64,000 bases of DNA from Wyeomyia smithii (taxonomy: Eukaryota; Arthropoda; Insecta; Diptera; Culicidae): positions 44,409,858-44,473,857 of the forward strand of contig NC_073696.1 of assembly GCF_029784165.1 (NCBI RefSeq). Reading direction: 5' to 3'. The notes beneath the pieces are model-generated. The model did no database searches. It was not told where the DNA came from and saw nothing but the letters and a program-made list of their open reading frames with translations. This document shows positions 12,116 through 24,699 of the stretch, one piece after another; the first letter of the stretch is position 1, and the number at the start of each line of letters is the position of its first letter. Both the position numbers and the translations under genes were made by a program.

Positions 12116-15010
12116 ATGCGGTCTTTGTAAAGTGTCCTGTGTACTTCCTATCGCTCGAACCCTATGAAAATTGGGAAAATATTTAAAAAAAAAAAAACAA
12201 AAGATAGGGTAGGGAACCTATTTTGAGCAGCGTATTATACAGCCTCCTATGTGTTGAAATTTTCTTCAGTACCCAAATGGCAACTGAATGGCTACAATTT
12301 TTGTGGCCATTCATTTTTGATTTTTTTTAGGTTGATGTTTATTTAATATTTTTTTTAATGTTGAACGGTTTGTATTATACATTTGTAAGACAGCTAGTTA
12401 GTCAAAGTTTTCCTTCCCGTCATTTAAACTGTATTAATCAAAATTCAAGAGTTCAAAAAATTCAAGAGTCCGTTTTCTTCGATTGATCTAAATAGGTGTA
12501 ACTGCTTAAACCGTTCCTTACTCTATATAACTTTTATGTTGTATGTTTTCAATAGCTGTAAACATTTTTCTGCACAATATTTTTAATTTGATATTCATTT
12601 TGATCCTAAAGCTTGCTAAGAGCTCTTCAACAAACAACCAACAGCTTGTCCTTTAAAATCATCAAAATCAGTTCTTGTGAGAGCAAACCCCGTGACTATT
12701 AATTTGATATAGCGGCTATTCTTTATCTTCTGTGTCTATCACTATATTTTTGTTACATTTTAATGAAAATGTGGTTAGTATCCCGTACAATTTGTCTATC
12801 TATTTTAATTCAATCAGCATGCAACCTATTAAAATTCATTAGGAGTTGGCACAGCTATTAACAAAAGAAAAACATCTCGCGTGACGCCGGAATATAAATG
12901 CCGGAATGGCAACCAATAAAGTTCAGTATGGATCTTCATCAAAAACCGTTTTCCGTTTGCTCCATTTCGGCACGTTTATAGCTACTTGGGGGATAGCTAA
13001 AATTGGACAAACAATGGTTTGGAATCAAATATTCATTTATGCAATTCTGTCGCTCAATTTTAAATGAGTGTATCGGTTGTGCAAGCTTAACCCCGGTTGA
13101 ATGCCGCCCACTGTTTGTTGATTGGCTACCAAATATCGATAAATCTGTGTGTTTCTACCCATCATATAATTTAGTTACTGTTTGAAGAGCGAGAAAAAAA
13201 AACATAGAATTTACGTTTCGTTTTCGCTGCGTAGTTTCCGGTTACCATCGTTGTATACAAAACTTCGTTCCGTCATTTTGAACGTCGCTGGTACGAACCG
13301 TAACTTCTTTAAATTTATGTTAATGCATCAACGGAGTGTATGTGCCTTGTATTGCATTTATTCGTTGGCCGTATAGTTGAAAAAAAAAACTTCGGCCAGC
13401 ATTAAAAGCTATTGCCTATGAAGCGTTTCGTTTTTTGTTTGTGCCTGACTGCCTTACTGTCTCTCTGCTTAAATTCCCGCTTTAAAATTTCTGCATCACG
13501 TACTTAGGAAGGGTATTATACTCAAACAGACGAAAAAATAAACCGGCGAGTTCATTTGTCGTTTCAGGCTGATGATTGTTTTTGTCGACTGGTGGTGCCC
13601 TCTTCCGGTTCAGTTTAAAGTTACACACTCGTCGTACGGCGTATTCGCACACAAAAGCGTTTTCAGTTTTTGCCAATTTTGAATGAACCTTCGCGCTGTG
13701 GACCGCTCAGGACAGTGCCCTTTTGGTCCGCGTTTGTCCGCGGGAAAATATCGATGCGCGGTTTTAAATTGGCGGAGATGATTGGCGCGGCGAATGCTTG
13801 CGATCTACTTTTTCAGTATGTTCGAAATATGCGTAATGCATCCGATACTACTCATTTCATCAGTTCTGTGTGTCAAACTTCCAAAAGCGCCACTAATAGA
13901 ATCAGGCCACTTATGGCCACTTTGGAACAAGGGGGAAACCCCTTAAAAATTTACAAATGACATGATTTCTATACTTTCTTTTACGATCCGTTTTATGTTT
14001 TTTTTATTAATCGAGGACGCATTTTTTTGTTTTCTATGCGCAAACTGACCGCACTGAAGTGGCATTGGCAGCAAACGACCTGTCGAAGCCATGGCGCTTT
14101 TAACGAAGCCGCGCTCGAAAATGAGAACGACGTGGGGAAGTGATAATGGACGAAATGGCCGGTTGTGGCAAATTTTACAATTCATTGTTGGGCTCCATTC
14201 AGATCGAGCCGACCTCTAAGTAATAGCTGTAGACGGGCACAACTACGCATTATTTTATTCTGCTACAGCAGGTGTATGTATGTAGTTTCGAGATAACAGT
14301 GACATTACGCATGAAGGTTGTGATCTTTTTGCGTATTTTATATTATATATGAAAAATTATATAACTGCTGCTATGTCAATACTATTCTGTTGCAGCTTGT
14401 ATCCGAAATTTTTCAATCAAAAAAGATTTAGAACATTCTATTCTATAAAAGACTGAGCTCGTTTCGGTCATGATGTCTTTCTTAAAAATTATTATATTCG
14501 AAACACAATTATTTGCGCACGCGATATTCTGATTCTTAGAACATGTACATACAACTGAAATACTCTCGATATAATTTCTTAACCAGACCGGCAAGCTACA
14601 CCGCGTTCAAGTACGCGTGGGGGAAGCGAAGGCAATCTTTATAACTGGCTGTCCTATGCCGTTTCAGTTACGGGGACTGTGCGGAGTTCACCGACGCTAT
14701 TTATTAAGGTTAGATTAGCGCTTTAGATACGCTTGACCGGCGGCTTAGTGGCAAATATGTTTCGCAATCCAGTCCGTGGTTCGTGCCCAGCGTAATTACA
14801 TTAATATGTATTAAATTCAGCATCCACAGTCAGCCCCATCCGGACAGCAATTGATCGCAAATGAACACGAACACGTAAATGATTAATATGTTCTTGTTTC
14901 GGGTGCCAAGAAAGCTCGATTTGAATGAGCGATAAGGTTAACCTCTTATTTCGAACCACATTGCGAAACTAAAGAAATTAAAATCTTACATTTTTGCTAT
15001 GTACTTTCAG
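12116..15010. other. Intron or upstream region before the first visible Star exon
   Basis: No transposon or exon recognised. The frames at 13003-13960 have no known domain. Part of it should be intron, because the Star exon at 15011 begins in mid-codon. Confidence 0.45.
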
Positions 15011-15444
15011 AAATTCGACACCAGCAATTCCGACTGAACATGTCCCGTGACTACGACCTAATGGGCGTACCCCAGGACAACCCGGCTCTAGTAAAGTACG
15101 TTCGTGACATCCACATGAAAAAGTACCCGATGACGTTCATGCGAAACGCGAACGCCCCGGTGGATCATTTGAACTTCACCAACCGGCACGAGTTGACACC
15201 AGAGATGGCACGTTTCGTTTCGGATTTGCTGGGCAAGAAGCGCTTCGGAACGTTCTTCCAATCGCTTACCGGTATCAGTGATTCGATGATGACGGCACCC
15301 TGGCTGGCGGAAACCATGAACTGGGGTGGATATCTGGTCGAACCAGACCCACGAAAATATTTCTCCCTCCGAAAGCAGAACGCCTTCCGTCCCAATGTGC
15401 AGGTTATTCACGCCTGTCTTTCGCCGAATACCTACCCAAAGGAG
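15011..15444 (+). CDS. Star: Star, first visible coding exon
   Basis: The acceptor is the AG at 15009-15010. The exon starts with the last two bases of a split codon, and the donor GT is at 15445. It reads IRHQQFRLNMSRDYDL and onward with no stop; the Met at 15040 is internal. It encodes the juxtamembrane segment and the first half of the FkbM-like fold, up to the acidic EPDPRK loop. A 168-codon open frame on the opposite strand is only an antisense shadow. Confidence 0.85.
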
Positions 15445-18400
15445 GTCAGTCACTTGGCCCGAGTCCGAAGGTCGGGCAGGAGTATCATCATTCAATAACC
15501 ACTGTTTATTTATTTGTAGGTCACGCTTCACCACGATGACGACAGCGAGGTACGAATTAACAGCGTGCTGGATGAGGAGACAGAGTGGTTCCACCCACGT
15601 GTCAAGTGCTTTCCAGTGTACACGCTCATGTTGGCTGTCAACAGAACTTCAATCGATTTACTCAGCCTTGGTTGCCAGGGACAAGAATTACAGGTGAGTT
15701 GGGTTAGGTAGAGAAAGGTGAACAGGCCAATCGATAGTGTTCAATTAAAAGATCAGAGCTTTTGTTTTTAGTTCAATTTTTCTGTAATGCAAGCGATTTT
15801 TGTCGTTCTTTTGTCGTTCGTCTTTGAAGGCACACCCTTCATCGTGAGAATGAGACATATGCGCTTTCTGTTGAAGTGGTAAATAGTTTAACGATAGATT
15901 CAAGTTTGTGTGTACTTTCGGAAAAATTATAGCCCAAGAACACATGTTTATTATTTCACCCACTGTTGTTGTTGTGGAGTTACTTCGAAATGGTTACTTA
16001 TTTATAGGAAAAACTCTTTAACGAGTGAATAATTAATACGAACAATCAAGTATGGCGATTTGTACTGAATTCAAACAACAATGTATGTACAGCGAAAAGT
16101 GAATTCAGTTACTGTCGTGCTTTTGAAAAATTCAAAGTGATGGCTCGAAGACGGTCATTTGTGGCTTCAACACCATTTCACCTTAAGAGCCAGTCCATGA
16201 GAACCGCAATCACCTTTTTAAGGGAAGTTGTATCATGGTTTTCCGATTGAGCTGAAACTTTCACGGTTTATTTTTTGAAAGGGGTTAGAAGGCCTTCCAA
16301 ACTTTGATGCCCAAACAATGCAAAATAGTTAAAACTTTGCTAAAACTTCATCGGTTTTCGACGGATCGCACCAACTCGACTGAGGGGCTCTCAAAATTCA
16401 TCAGAATTCATTGTAATTTCGTGAGTGTGTAAATATCCTAAATATCCGTGCATAAATATCCTAAGCAAATTCGCATATATATTTTTTTTAATTTATCTAG
16501 TCCAACATTTGAAAAGGTCTGAGGTTCTTGAACCTCTTTTTAATAAATTGATATATCTGAATAACGACGAGAGATAGAGAAAAGTTGCCAATGGATGACC
16601 TCTAGAGAGTTGTCAACCACGGTGCTCCCACAGACCGTTATTATATGAAAAAAAATGCACCAAAAAAACTGAGTACACCATTCGATTTGCTATGACGTCC
16701 AGAATCTCTGGTCAAAATTTCAAAATCATCGTACGGTACATTTTTAAGTAATGCCCTTTTGAAGGTCGTAAAGTATAAAAAGTGATATAAAATCGATAAA
16801 ATACTTATTGTAAAGCACCTTTTTCAACCACCATTTAATGAATTAACTTCCAAAATAGTTCCTACACATTCCAAGGGTTATTTTTTAAGACATTAACAAT
16901 TGGTAGGAAGATTTATTTTAAAATCCCACAGTGCACAGTGGTCCAAATTCTAAAAATCATGATCGTTCTAGATTTGACTGTGAAAAATTGATTTTATGTA
17001 CTCAATGTCTTCAGCACAATTATTTCATAGAATAAGGCCTTACTTTTGGCGTTTTTAGTTGTTCGATCAATCCACCTAACAGTTAGATAAAAAAAAATAT
17101 TTTTTCTGATTTTCAATATACCAGATTGTTTCCTTCAGTAAAGCTGTGGAAAATTTCAAAAGAAAACAATTGCTAGATACTGCAATGTCCCATATTTACG
17201 TTGAACACGACAAAATAGAGTTTTATGTGGAATACCCATCTTTAAAATCACTTTCTTGTCTATAACTTTTTCTATGATTGTCAAAACAATAAATTTTACA
17301 AAGTCTTGAGAGAAGTTTAGTGAATGAATAAAATTTTAGAACGTTTAGCATTGTTTTGACCATTACAGACAATATTATAGACAAAACAGTGATTTTAAAG
17401 GGAAGTGTTCCACAAAAAAACTCTATTTTGTCGTATTCAACGTACAGATAGGACATCGCAGTATTTAGCAATTGATTTTCTGCTAAAATTTACCACAACT
17501 TTGCTGAAGGAAGCAATATGGTATATTAAAAATCAGAAAAAAAAATTTTTTTTATCTAACTGTTAGGTGTATTGATCGAAAAACTAAAAATATCAAAAGT
17601 AAGCCCTTGTTCTACGACATAATTTTGCTGAAGATATTAAGTACATAAAATCAATTTTTTACAGTCAACTCTAGAACGATCATGATTTTTCGAGTTGAGA
17701 CCATTATGCACTGTGGGATTTTCAAATAAATTTTTCCACCAACTGTTAATGTCTTAAAAAATAGCCCTTGGAATATGTAGAAACTATTTTGGAAGTAATT
17801 CGTCGTTTTTATATCACTTTCTGTTTTTTACGATCTTCAAAAGGGCATTTCTAAAAAATGTACCGTACGATGATTTTGTCGTCATAACGAATCGAATGGT
17901 GTACTCAGATTCTTTGGTGCATTTTTTTATAATAACGGTCTGTGGGAGCACTGTGCAAAGTTTTCAATGAAAATTTTGAAAAAATTGAATTTTTGATCTT
18001 ACGCCAAAAAAAAATCATTTTTAAAAAACAAAAAGTGATCTCGAAAAAAAGTTTTTTAGATACACAATTTAGTTGCCAAAAACTTTGCTGAACAAATCAA
18101 AGCGGGCACTCTTAAGGAAAAAGTTTTTCTAACAAAAACTATTCCATATCCAGGATTTCTCACGTTTTTTGCGTCTCGTGGACGTATGTTGGAGACAAGA
18201 GTTGAAAAATTTTTTTTAAGAGATGACTTTTTAGGAACTGTCAGCTTTTATTTAGAACTTTAAAAAATTTAGTAAAAATTTGAAAATGTAGTTGCCTAGA
18301 ACTCGTGCTGCTCGTATAGGCCCGCGAGTTCTGACAAAAGAAGATACTTATTGTTCGTCTTCGCAATAAGTTTACTTCGCGCGCAACACTGTCCGACTCA

Positions 18401-21400
18401 GTCACTTACCACTGTGACACTACCCTTCCTTTCCGTCGCAGTCGTGGAGATTCAGAGGTATACTCGGTCTCAGACAACAACGACTGTTACATCTCCTTCT
18501 CTACAACATTCTTCCTTACCCTAACGATGGTAAGAACGTGGCCGGCGCCGTTATCGATCTATAGAATGCAGTTGTTACTGAACTAACTAATCTCAAGTAG
18601 CAATATACGTGGTAAGGCCTACACACCCACAAATCATTGAATTTTGAGAGAGTGCTGCCAACATTTTCCGTTTTCAGTTCGAGACATTCACATATGCTCG
18701 AATGTATGATTTAGTCCTTTTTTTTTATCTTGTAACTTCGGGAGTAAGTCAGTATTTTAAATCTTCTAGACCTAGTATAATAAGCTTGCATTCGAAAAAC
18801 CACCGGAACAACCTTTGCTGATATCCACGTATTCGCGGAGGAGAAACAACCCTCGCTGACCACTCAACTAAACAGGACGCAAACAAAACAAAACAGCAGT
18901 TAAAAACGCGCATATCATAGCAAAATAAATCACGAAGTGTGTCCCGTACCGAGATCGAGCCTGAACTTCGTAACCCCGCAATGGTGAGACGTCAAAGTCA
19001 GCACCACTTTTTAAAAACTAGAGCAGAAACGCGACCTATCTAACCCTAAACATTTATCCACAAACATGACGAAAAATTATCGAACCTACCAAACGCGACA
19101 ATATCGTTCACAAACAAAAAAACGAACGAATTTAAACTAATTTACGAGAGCGATATGTAGCGAAATTGGTGAGCAGTTGTCATGTTGGGTACACGCTCCC
19201 ACAGCAGTACCCAAAATCGGGTAATTTTATACTCAATGCTGAAATTGCGTCAAACCGTATGATCTTGGCCGCCAGGGGTGGCATTGTGCAGCTCGATTCG
19301 AACGATTTTCTCTATTTTCGAGTACGTCATATACTGCCAGTTTTGCTATAAGCTCAAAAGGAGCTGGCATTGTCATTTATCCTTCGGCTCATCTAGTCCG
19401 CAAAGTTGAAAAAAATACGAAAAACGAAACATAGCGCCCACCAGCGATCATTTAGTTTTGTTAGAGTTACTCGAAACGAAATGCGCAATGTCACCCCAGC
19501 TTAAAGGGCCGAAACGAGATATAAACTACTATGCGAATTAATCCCTTAAATATCCATTTTTTCGCATACTGTGTGACATGCTGAAATCGCTTTCTTGATG
19601 GCGTAGTTCAGTTCAAATTTTTATCCAGAATGATTCCAAGGTATTTGGTTGCATTGCCAAAACTCAGTCTTACCCCGTTCAGTAGCGGAGGAGTGTTTGA
19701 ATGCGTCCTTCGCTTAGTAAAGTGTATGATGACGATTTTAGTGGAGGTAAAGTTCAGCCCTTCTTCTGAGCACCACTGAGCAGTAGTGTGAAGAGCCGTT
19801 TGCATACGTCTAGAGAAAATTGCAACAAATTTTCCCCGACAATACAATACGAACAACGTCATCAGCGTAACCTGTTGTACCTTGTTGAGAAGAACGTTTA
19901 ACACCAGTGACCATAGCAGGGAAGAAAGAACTCCTACCTAAGGACACCCTTTCACTGCCTTTACTGTGACAGACGCAACTCTCAATGCAGCTGTGATTCT
20001 CCTGCTCGAAAGCATTGCTTGGATCCAGTCCATTTTGGTATGAATAGTCGACTCCTCTATTTTGTAGAGCCGCGTAAATAGGTGCAAATCACGGGTTATC
20101 GAAAGCTCCCTCAATATTAAGAAAAGCACAGTTTCTTTGTATTTTAATGATTCCTCGATCTTCGTCACTAAGCAGTATAGAGCAGTTTCTGTAGATTCAC
20201 CCTGTTGATAAGCATATGGATGTTTATATAGCGGTAAGTCCTTCAGAAACTTGCTGCGGATGTAGTTATCCATATTTTTTTCCAGCAACTTGAGAAGAGT
20301 TGACGTCAGACTTATCGGTCTAAAAGCTTCTGGCAATGTTTTGTCTTTTTTGACTGGCTTTGGTATGAACACCACCTTAACGTTCCGTCAACTGTTCGGG
20401 ATATGTCCTAGAGTAGCACAAAAAATCTGATGTTTTGGGACCCAACGACCCCGTCCGATTTCCGGGCTAGTAGCGAGTTACTTTTTAGTGATGTTGTCAC
20501 TATTTTGAGCTTAAAAGCTTATAATAAATAAGCTCTATGCATTTCATAATCCGTGCATAATTACAACCGTTTCAATGTGAAATAACGGCAGAGATTTTAC
20601 TTCAATCCACGAGAATCACTTATTCTGCATCCCATGTCCTATACACATATTTCAGATAAAATAATGGACATATAGGGTTAAGTAATGATTTTTAAAGCTC
20701 CAGTTCTTTAGCTCTTCAGCGTTCGGCCCAGAAATAACTGTCTATCCAGAGAAGTAGACTGCCGGTAACCGCAAGTCAGTCCCATCTGTAAAAATATGAA
20801 ATCGAGAAAACAGCTTCGAAAAATATTTTATTCACGCTCAGTTATCACTTATTCAACATGAAATATTTTGACAATATTCATGCTAAAATATAGCTTGCAT
20901 ACTAGCCTGCACTTATTACGTAGTAAAAACCACTGAAATCATTGATTTAATGATAGAAACCTTGAGTGTGACTGACTTGCCGTTACATTCTACATCGAAG
21001 AGAAAAGTAACCGCAAAGTCAGTCACATTGCCATGTTGATGCTATAGTGCTTGTCGACGTATTGTTATTCGTTGCCGTGGAAATCCGTCAATCTTTCGCT
21101 GTCCGGAAGTCTATGTTCATGTGAACAGTTCCAAAAATGTCGTTGTTGAAAAATCTCATGATGTGCGGAACCGATGAAAGCTCATCCGGTGAGGATTCGG
21201 ATGAAGAAACTGCAGCCGGGACTGCAGTTGGTTCATCCGACAACAATTGTCAAGATGATCAAAATCCGTTTTAGGTTCGAGCATCACCTTTGGCGATATC
21301 TTGGAACGATTTCCTGGATTCTGATGGAATCTTTTTCGATACTGAAGATTTTCCGGATACATCCATGAAGAAGCGAACCAAGAAAAAAAATCACAGGAGG

Positions 21401-24400
21401 GTTGTGTGCAAAGCCACGACCGCAAGGTTGAAGTAGAATACTTTTTCAAGAAAGATAACCCGGCTGCTTGCGTGTCAGTCATTTTTTCTAGTAAATAAAC
21501 GTTGACCGTTCATTGGCAGTATTGTAATTTCTTTTTGTTTGATATTTTGAATGAAGTTCATTGAATATTTTTAAATTTTGTGCAAATGAGAAGTTGAAGT
21601 GCTGCCGAATTGTAATATGCACATTTAATACGACATCATTAAACGGGAACGGAAGGCTACGGTTATGCAGAACGCGAATGACGGCGCGATGCGATTCGCC
21701 TTACCGTAGTGAAATGTACAGCTCTTTTTAAGGCGAAGTAGAGCTATACATTTCAACACATTTCGTCTTGCCGAATCGCATCGCGCCGTTATTTGCGTTC
21801 TGTATAACCGTAGCCAAACACTAAGCGACGCAAACACGTAATAATAGTCAGAGTATGCATGTAGATGAAGATAATCAATTTTGGATTATAGCGCAAAACG
21901 AGAAAATATTAACTCTTTAAATATTCATTTGTGTTCTTCAACTTTCAGTTGTTCAATTTAATATCCGATGAAATGTCTGTTTATTATCTGATGAAGCTCT
22001 TATAAGGCCAAATGATGCATTCCCAATTTACTAGGTCCATAACTCTGCCGACCATGCTTGGGAAAGCAATCGTATAACGACCAATCAGAGGTCGAATTTT
22101 GTGTTTTGACAAGGCTTAAGAATTTTCAATAGTACAATAGTTCCAATAACAAAATTGCAATTTCATGCATTTGGTAAGAATCTTAGAAGATTTTCTAATC
22201 GATTCCTGCAAAAACGAAGGAAATCCATCTAGAACTAACCGATTTATTAGCATTTGAAATTGGACATATTTCTTACTTTTTTCAGTTTTAGATTTTCATT
22301 TCACATCCCTATGTAGCCGAACTTCCTGAGAGAAGTATTCTACTTCAAAAATGGACTTGAACTCATATTAGTAGGAAATTGCTGCACATAAATTCATCCC
22401 CATTTCAAACTAAAAAATAATCCCAATAATTGATAGTTGTTACTAGATAACTTATTTTCATACAAAAAGCTATAAATTGATTTTAGACAACAGTTTGAAT
22501 TAAAAAATGGCTACTTCTGGGAAACAGCCGAAAATAACCGAATACTACTACATATGGATATTTCCGTAATCGAAATGATGTAGAGAAGCCAAGCGTTGAC
22601 CCTGGACACCATATTGAATTAGAAGATGACCACTTTCAGTTTCTGGAAAACAACGAAAATAACTGAAATGCACCCAATATATATCCGGAATAGAGGTCAT
22701 GTACAAAAGCCAAGAGTCGAGGATGTTGTCATTCTGATGAAACCAATCATTTTTAAATGATATAATCGAATCGCAAGGAATCAATGAATTTAAAATGTTT
22801 AAAATTATTAAATCAAACACTTAAATAGGCGGGACGAAGTTCGCCGGGTCAGCTAGTTTTCATATAAACGATCATATCGAATCTCTCTTCTCCACTCCAC
22901 ATCCATTTAATTTATTTTAATTGGTACTGACTTTCGGTTATTTTGCCTCTGGGACTGACTTGCGGTTACTTTTCATAATGGGACAATTCGACTTGGTATT
23001 GATTTCCACTTTTGTTGAACAAACCACTATTTTTTATCGGTACATCTGAAAATACACTCAATGATAGGCCAAAATCCGATGCTAACTCAAAATCGACAAA
23101 ATTACAGATGGGACTGACTTGCGGTTACCGGCAGTGGATATCCATAAAAATCTCCAGCGTATTCTTAGTAGTGACAGTCAGACTGCCATCTTCTTTTTTC
23201 ATTTGCCCAAAACCATTCGTATGATCTTTAGACATCGCTTTTTGCAGTCGCGTTGCGTCTAAATCTCTTCACAAAATCGCACTAAAGAACCTGCTTTTTG
23301 CTTTGCGTAGCTCAGCGTTATATTTTGTAAGCGATGCTTTATAAGCTTTATAAGCTTTTTAGTTTTAGAACAAGCGTCTAGCTTGCCGAGGAAGGTTGCT
23401 GAGAGTTTCGTTCTGCCAGGATATGTCCGTTTGGTTAACGATAAAAGCTTCTGTAGGTCGCTTGCTGCGATGTCCAATTCAACAGGAGCTCGAATATTTT
23501 TGGGACAGAATGTACTTTAAATGAGTTCCAGTTGGGTTTCTTTGGATTCCTGATGTGTCTATAGTCTGATAAACCGAGGCGCAACATAGAGTGAGATCTG
23601 AAACTAGCACTACTAGCATTACTAAAAGTTGGTTCGTTCCCTACATTGCATACATTAACCTTGTTAGAAGTAAGACATTCAAGCAGGTACTTACCTCGTG
23701 TGTTGACAACCGAGCTGCCCCAGGCTGTGTGGTATTGCACAAGCACTTCGACTTCGGATGGCGGTATGTAGTCCTCGCCCCCGGGAAGTAAGCGGAGGCA
23801 ACAATCATTTCTGGTGTGCCGTTAGCCGCTGGGATTTCCACCGCAATGGCAACCAAATCCCGTTAGATAAACTCTGTAATAGGAACAAATTTAATATCGC
23901 TGTTAAACAGAATTGCAGTCCTGTAAGTAGTGGCACCAATAAAAAGCTTCGATGCCCGAACATAAAAATTGGCTCGACGCACTGTGCGACGTTTTAGTTT
24001 GTCCTATAATCATTTCTTGATCATAAAACAACTGATTATTTAAGACATAGCAAGAATATGTTTCATTTCTTTATTCGATGGTATCATTTTATGCATCAAA
24101 CATAAAATAAATCCTCTGCAACTCTTCTTTCATTTCAGATCCTTCAAACCATACCGTTCGATCGTGTCCATGTGAAGGTGATTTCCATCCACCTGGTGCA
24201 CTACTACGAAGAGGATGAGCTAATTATCGACGTGGAGGAGTACGTCCAGAACATCACCCGTTTCCTACTCAGCAAGTCGTACAAGATGGTACGAAGCTAC
24301 GACCGGAACTTCATATATCAGTATGTTAGCGTGAACAGCGGCCTCGGTTTGCGTGGCAGCATAAGTCGTGTTAATAGTGTCATTGGGACAGCCGATACGA

Positions 24401-24699
24401 TCAGTTCTGCCATGCACGAGGGCAGCGGAAGCATCATAAACTCTAACAATGTGAAGTCCGCTAACAATAAAATTGGCACCAGTGGAAAAGGCGAAACTAT
24501 ACGCAAGATATTAGGGACTACAGCTGTACCATCCCTGCAAGTGATGTCGACTGCGAAATCCGCACCCGTTTCCGAGCTGGTTTCGGACAGCATCGACAAC
24601 GAGCGGGCGGCGATTGTTGTGGAGGAGTTCGACATAACAGACGCGAAGAAGCATGGCACCAGTTCTACCAGTTCACCGCCGATGGTTACCTCTTTGTAA
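15011..24699 (+). CDS. Star: Star, 3' part of the gene (last three coding exons)
   Basis: Three exons join in frame: 15011-15444, 15520-15693 and 24139-24699, giving about 388 residues up to the TAA stop. All junctions are GT-AG and both visible introns are phase 0. The open frame runs upstream of the first in-exon Met to an AG acceptor at 15009-15010, so earlier exons (cytoplasmic tail and membrane anchor) lie upstream, probably outside the window. The protein matches insect Star: residues around GVPQDNP and GGYLVEPDPRKY resemble the cofactor-binding part of an FkbM-type methyltransferase fold. In Drosophila, Star is a single-pass type II protein of the ER that escorts EGF-like ligands (Spitz) to Rhomboid proteases in the secretory pathway. 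The C-terminal 100 or so residues are Ser/Gly/Asn-rich and look disordered. The last intron is 8.4 kb and filled with transposons. Family identity is from recognition, not alignment. Confidence 0.85.
15520..15693 (+). CDS. Star: Star, second visible coding exon
   Basis: The exon is 58 codons in phase 0, after a TTTGTAG acceptor and before a GTGAGT donor at 15694. It encodes VTLHHDDDSEVRINS to SLGCQGQELQ, the middle of the FkbM-like fold. It is separated from the preceding exon by a 75-bp intron. Confidence 0.85.
16618..17957. mobile_element. Long foldback element, 1.3 kb, in a Star intron
   Basis: Two arms of roughly 600 bp are inverted copies of each other. The outermost match is GTGCTCCCACAGACCGTTAT against its complement near 17930-17955, and the arms meet near 17250-17370. 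There is no coding capacity. The copies differ by scattered substitutions, so the insertion is not recent. Confidence 0.75.
19277..19505. repeat. Dispersed repeat, copy 1 (partner at 42815-43040)
   Basis: About 230 bp that can be aligned by eye with the partner; shared blocks are TGCCAGTTTTGCT-like sequence, AATACGAAAAACGAAACATA and CAGCGATCATTTAGTTTTGT. Confidence 0.7.
19608..20450 (-). pseudogene. LINE reverse transcriptase domain, decayed
   Basis: On the minus strand, 20450 down to 19608 reads HIPNS..NVKVVFIPKP, FRPISLTSTLLKLLEK, YAYQQGESTETALYCLV, then after a frameshift QWCSEEGLNFTSTKIVI and NATKYLGIILDKNLN. These are reverse transcriptase blocks of a jockey-like LINE. The YADD region is damaged. 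It is the 3' half of the same LINE whose endonuclease lies at 23437-23860. Confidence 0.8.
21137..21374 (+). pseudogene. Acidic N-terminal fragment of a transposon protein
   Basis: Starts MSLLKNLMMCGTDESSSGED, then a run of Asp/Glu/Ser and a stop; in another frame it continues DFLDSDGIFFDTEDFPDTS and MKKRTKKKNH, where the 21391 element interrupts it in an A-rich stretch. It probably belongs to the surrounding 34-bp-TIR transposon. Acidic starts of this kind are common in transposase or accessory proteins, but the family could not be named. Confidence 0.45.
21391..22346. mobile_element. Promoter-bearing element family, copy C (short, 956 bp)
   Basis: Begins TCACAGGAGGGTTGTGTGCA after a run of A and ends AGTATTCTACTTC before AAAAA. 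It shares both ends and much of the interior with copies A and B, but lacks their 2.5-kb middle. It contains a nested hairpin at 21655-21815. On the minus strand a CCAATCAG-type box near 22081 precedes CTTATAAGG near 22000. Confidence 0.8.
21655..21815. mobile_element. Hairpin MITE inside copy C
   Basis: The arms GGCTACGGTTATGCAGAACG and complement flank a centre with AGCTC...GAGCT. The copy here keeps both CGCGATGCGATTCG blocks; the copies at 38383-38526 and 55006-55149 have lost part of the left arm. Confidence 0.75.
22500..22857 (-). repeat. Satellite-like repeat with a Helitron-like terminus
   Basis: Carries minus-orientation units of the roughly 125-bp repeat seen at 34700-35660. It ends GGGTCAGCTAGT after a small GGCG...CGCC stem; a CTAG end with a hairpin just upstream resembles a Helitron 3' end. 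The assignment is tentative. Confidence 0.5.
23150..24000 (-). pseudogene. LINE endonuclease domain, decayed
   Basis: On the minus strand it reads VAIAVEIPAANGTPEMIVAS, AYFPGA, then after frameshifts YHTAWGSSVVNTRGKYLLEC, NVGNEPTF, DYRHIRNPKKPNW and RFCEEI. This is the apurinic-type endonuclease domain and linker of a non-LTR retrotransposon. Its reverse transcriptase continues at 20450 after the inserted 2.4-kb transposon. Several stops and frameshifts. Confidence 0.75.
24139..24699 (+). CDS. Star: Star, last coding exon
   Basis: The acceptor is TTTCAG at 24133-24138. The exon starts ILQTIPFDRVHVKVIS, continues the FkbM-like fold to about DRNFIYQYVSVNSG, then becomes a Ser/Gly/Asn/Thr-rich tail, ending in TAA at 24697-24699. 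A possible ATTAAA polyadenylation signal lies at 25051-25056. Confidence 0.85.
   Translation: MLQTIPFDRVHVKVISIHLVHYYEEDELIIDVEEYVQNITRFLLSKSYKMVRSYDRNFIYQYVSVNSGLGLRGSISRVNSVIGTADTISSAMHEGSGSIINSNNVKSANNKIGTSGKGETIRKILGTTAVPSLQVMSTAKSAPVSELVSDSIDNERAAIVVEEFDITDAKKHGTSSTSSPPMVTSL

Larger units (their letters stand above)
20758..23135. mobile_element. 2.4-kb DNA transposon with perfect 34-bp terminal inverted repeats
   Basis: The ends begin and finish with ACTGCCGGTAACCGCAAGTC and its exact complement, perfect over 34 bp. It sits inside a minus-strand LINE and splits it. It holds a short acidic coding remnant (21137-21374) and two later insertions (21391-22346 and about 22500-22857). Related GGTTAC/CGCAAGTCAGT blocks recur subterminally. 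No target duplication was clear. Confidence 0.8.

Noticed and set aside
15088..15594. 168-codon open frame antisense to Star
   Set aside because: It lies opposite two real coding exons and crosses their intron; its protein has no recognisable family.
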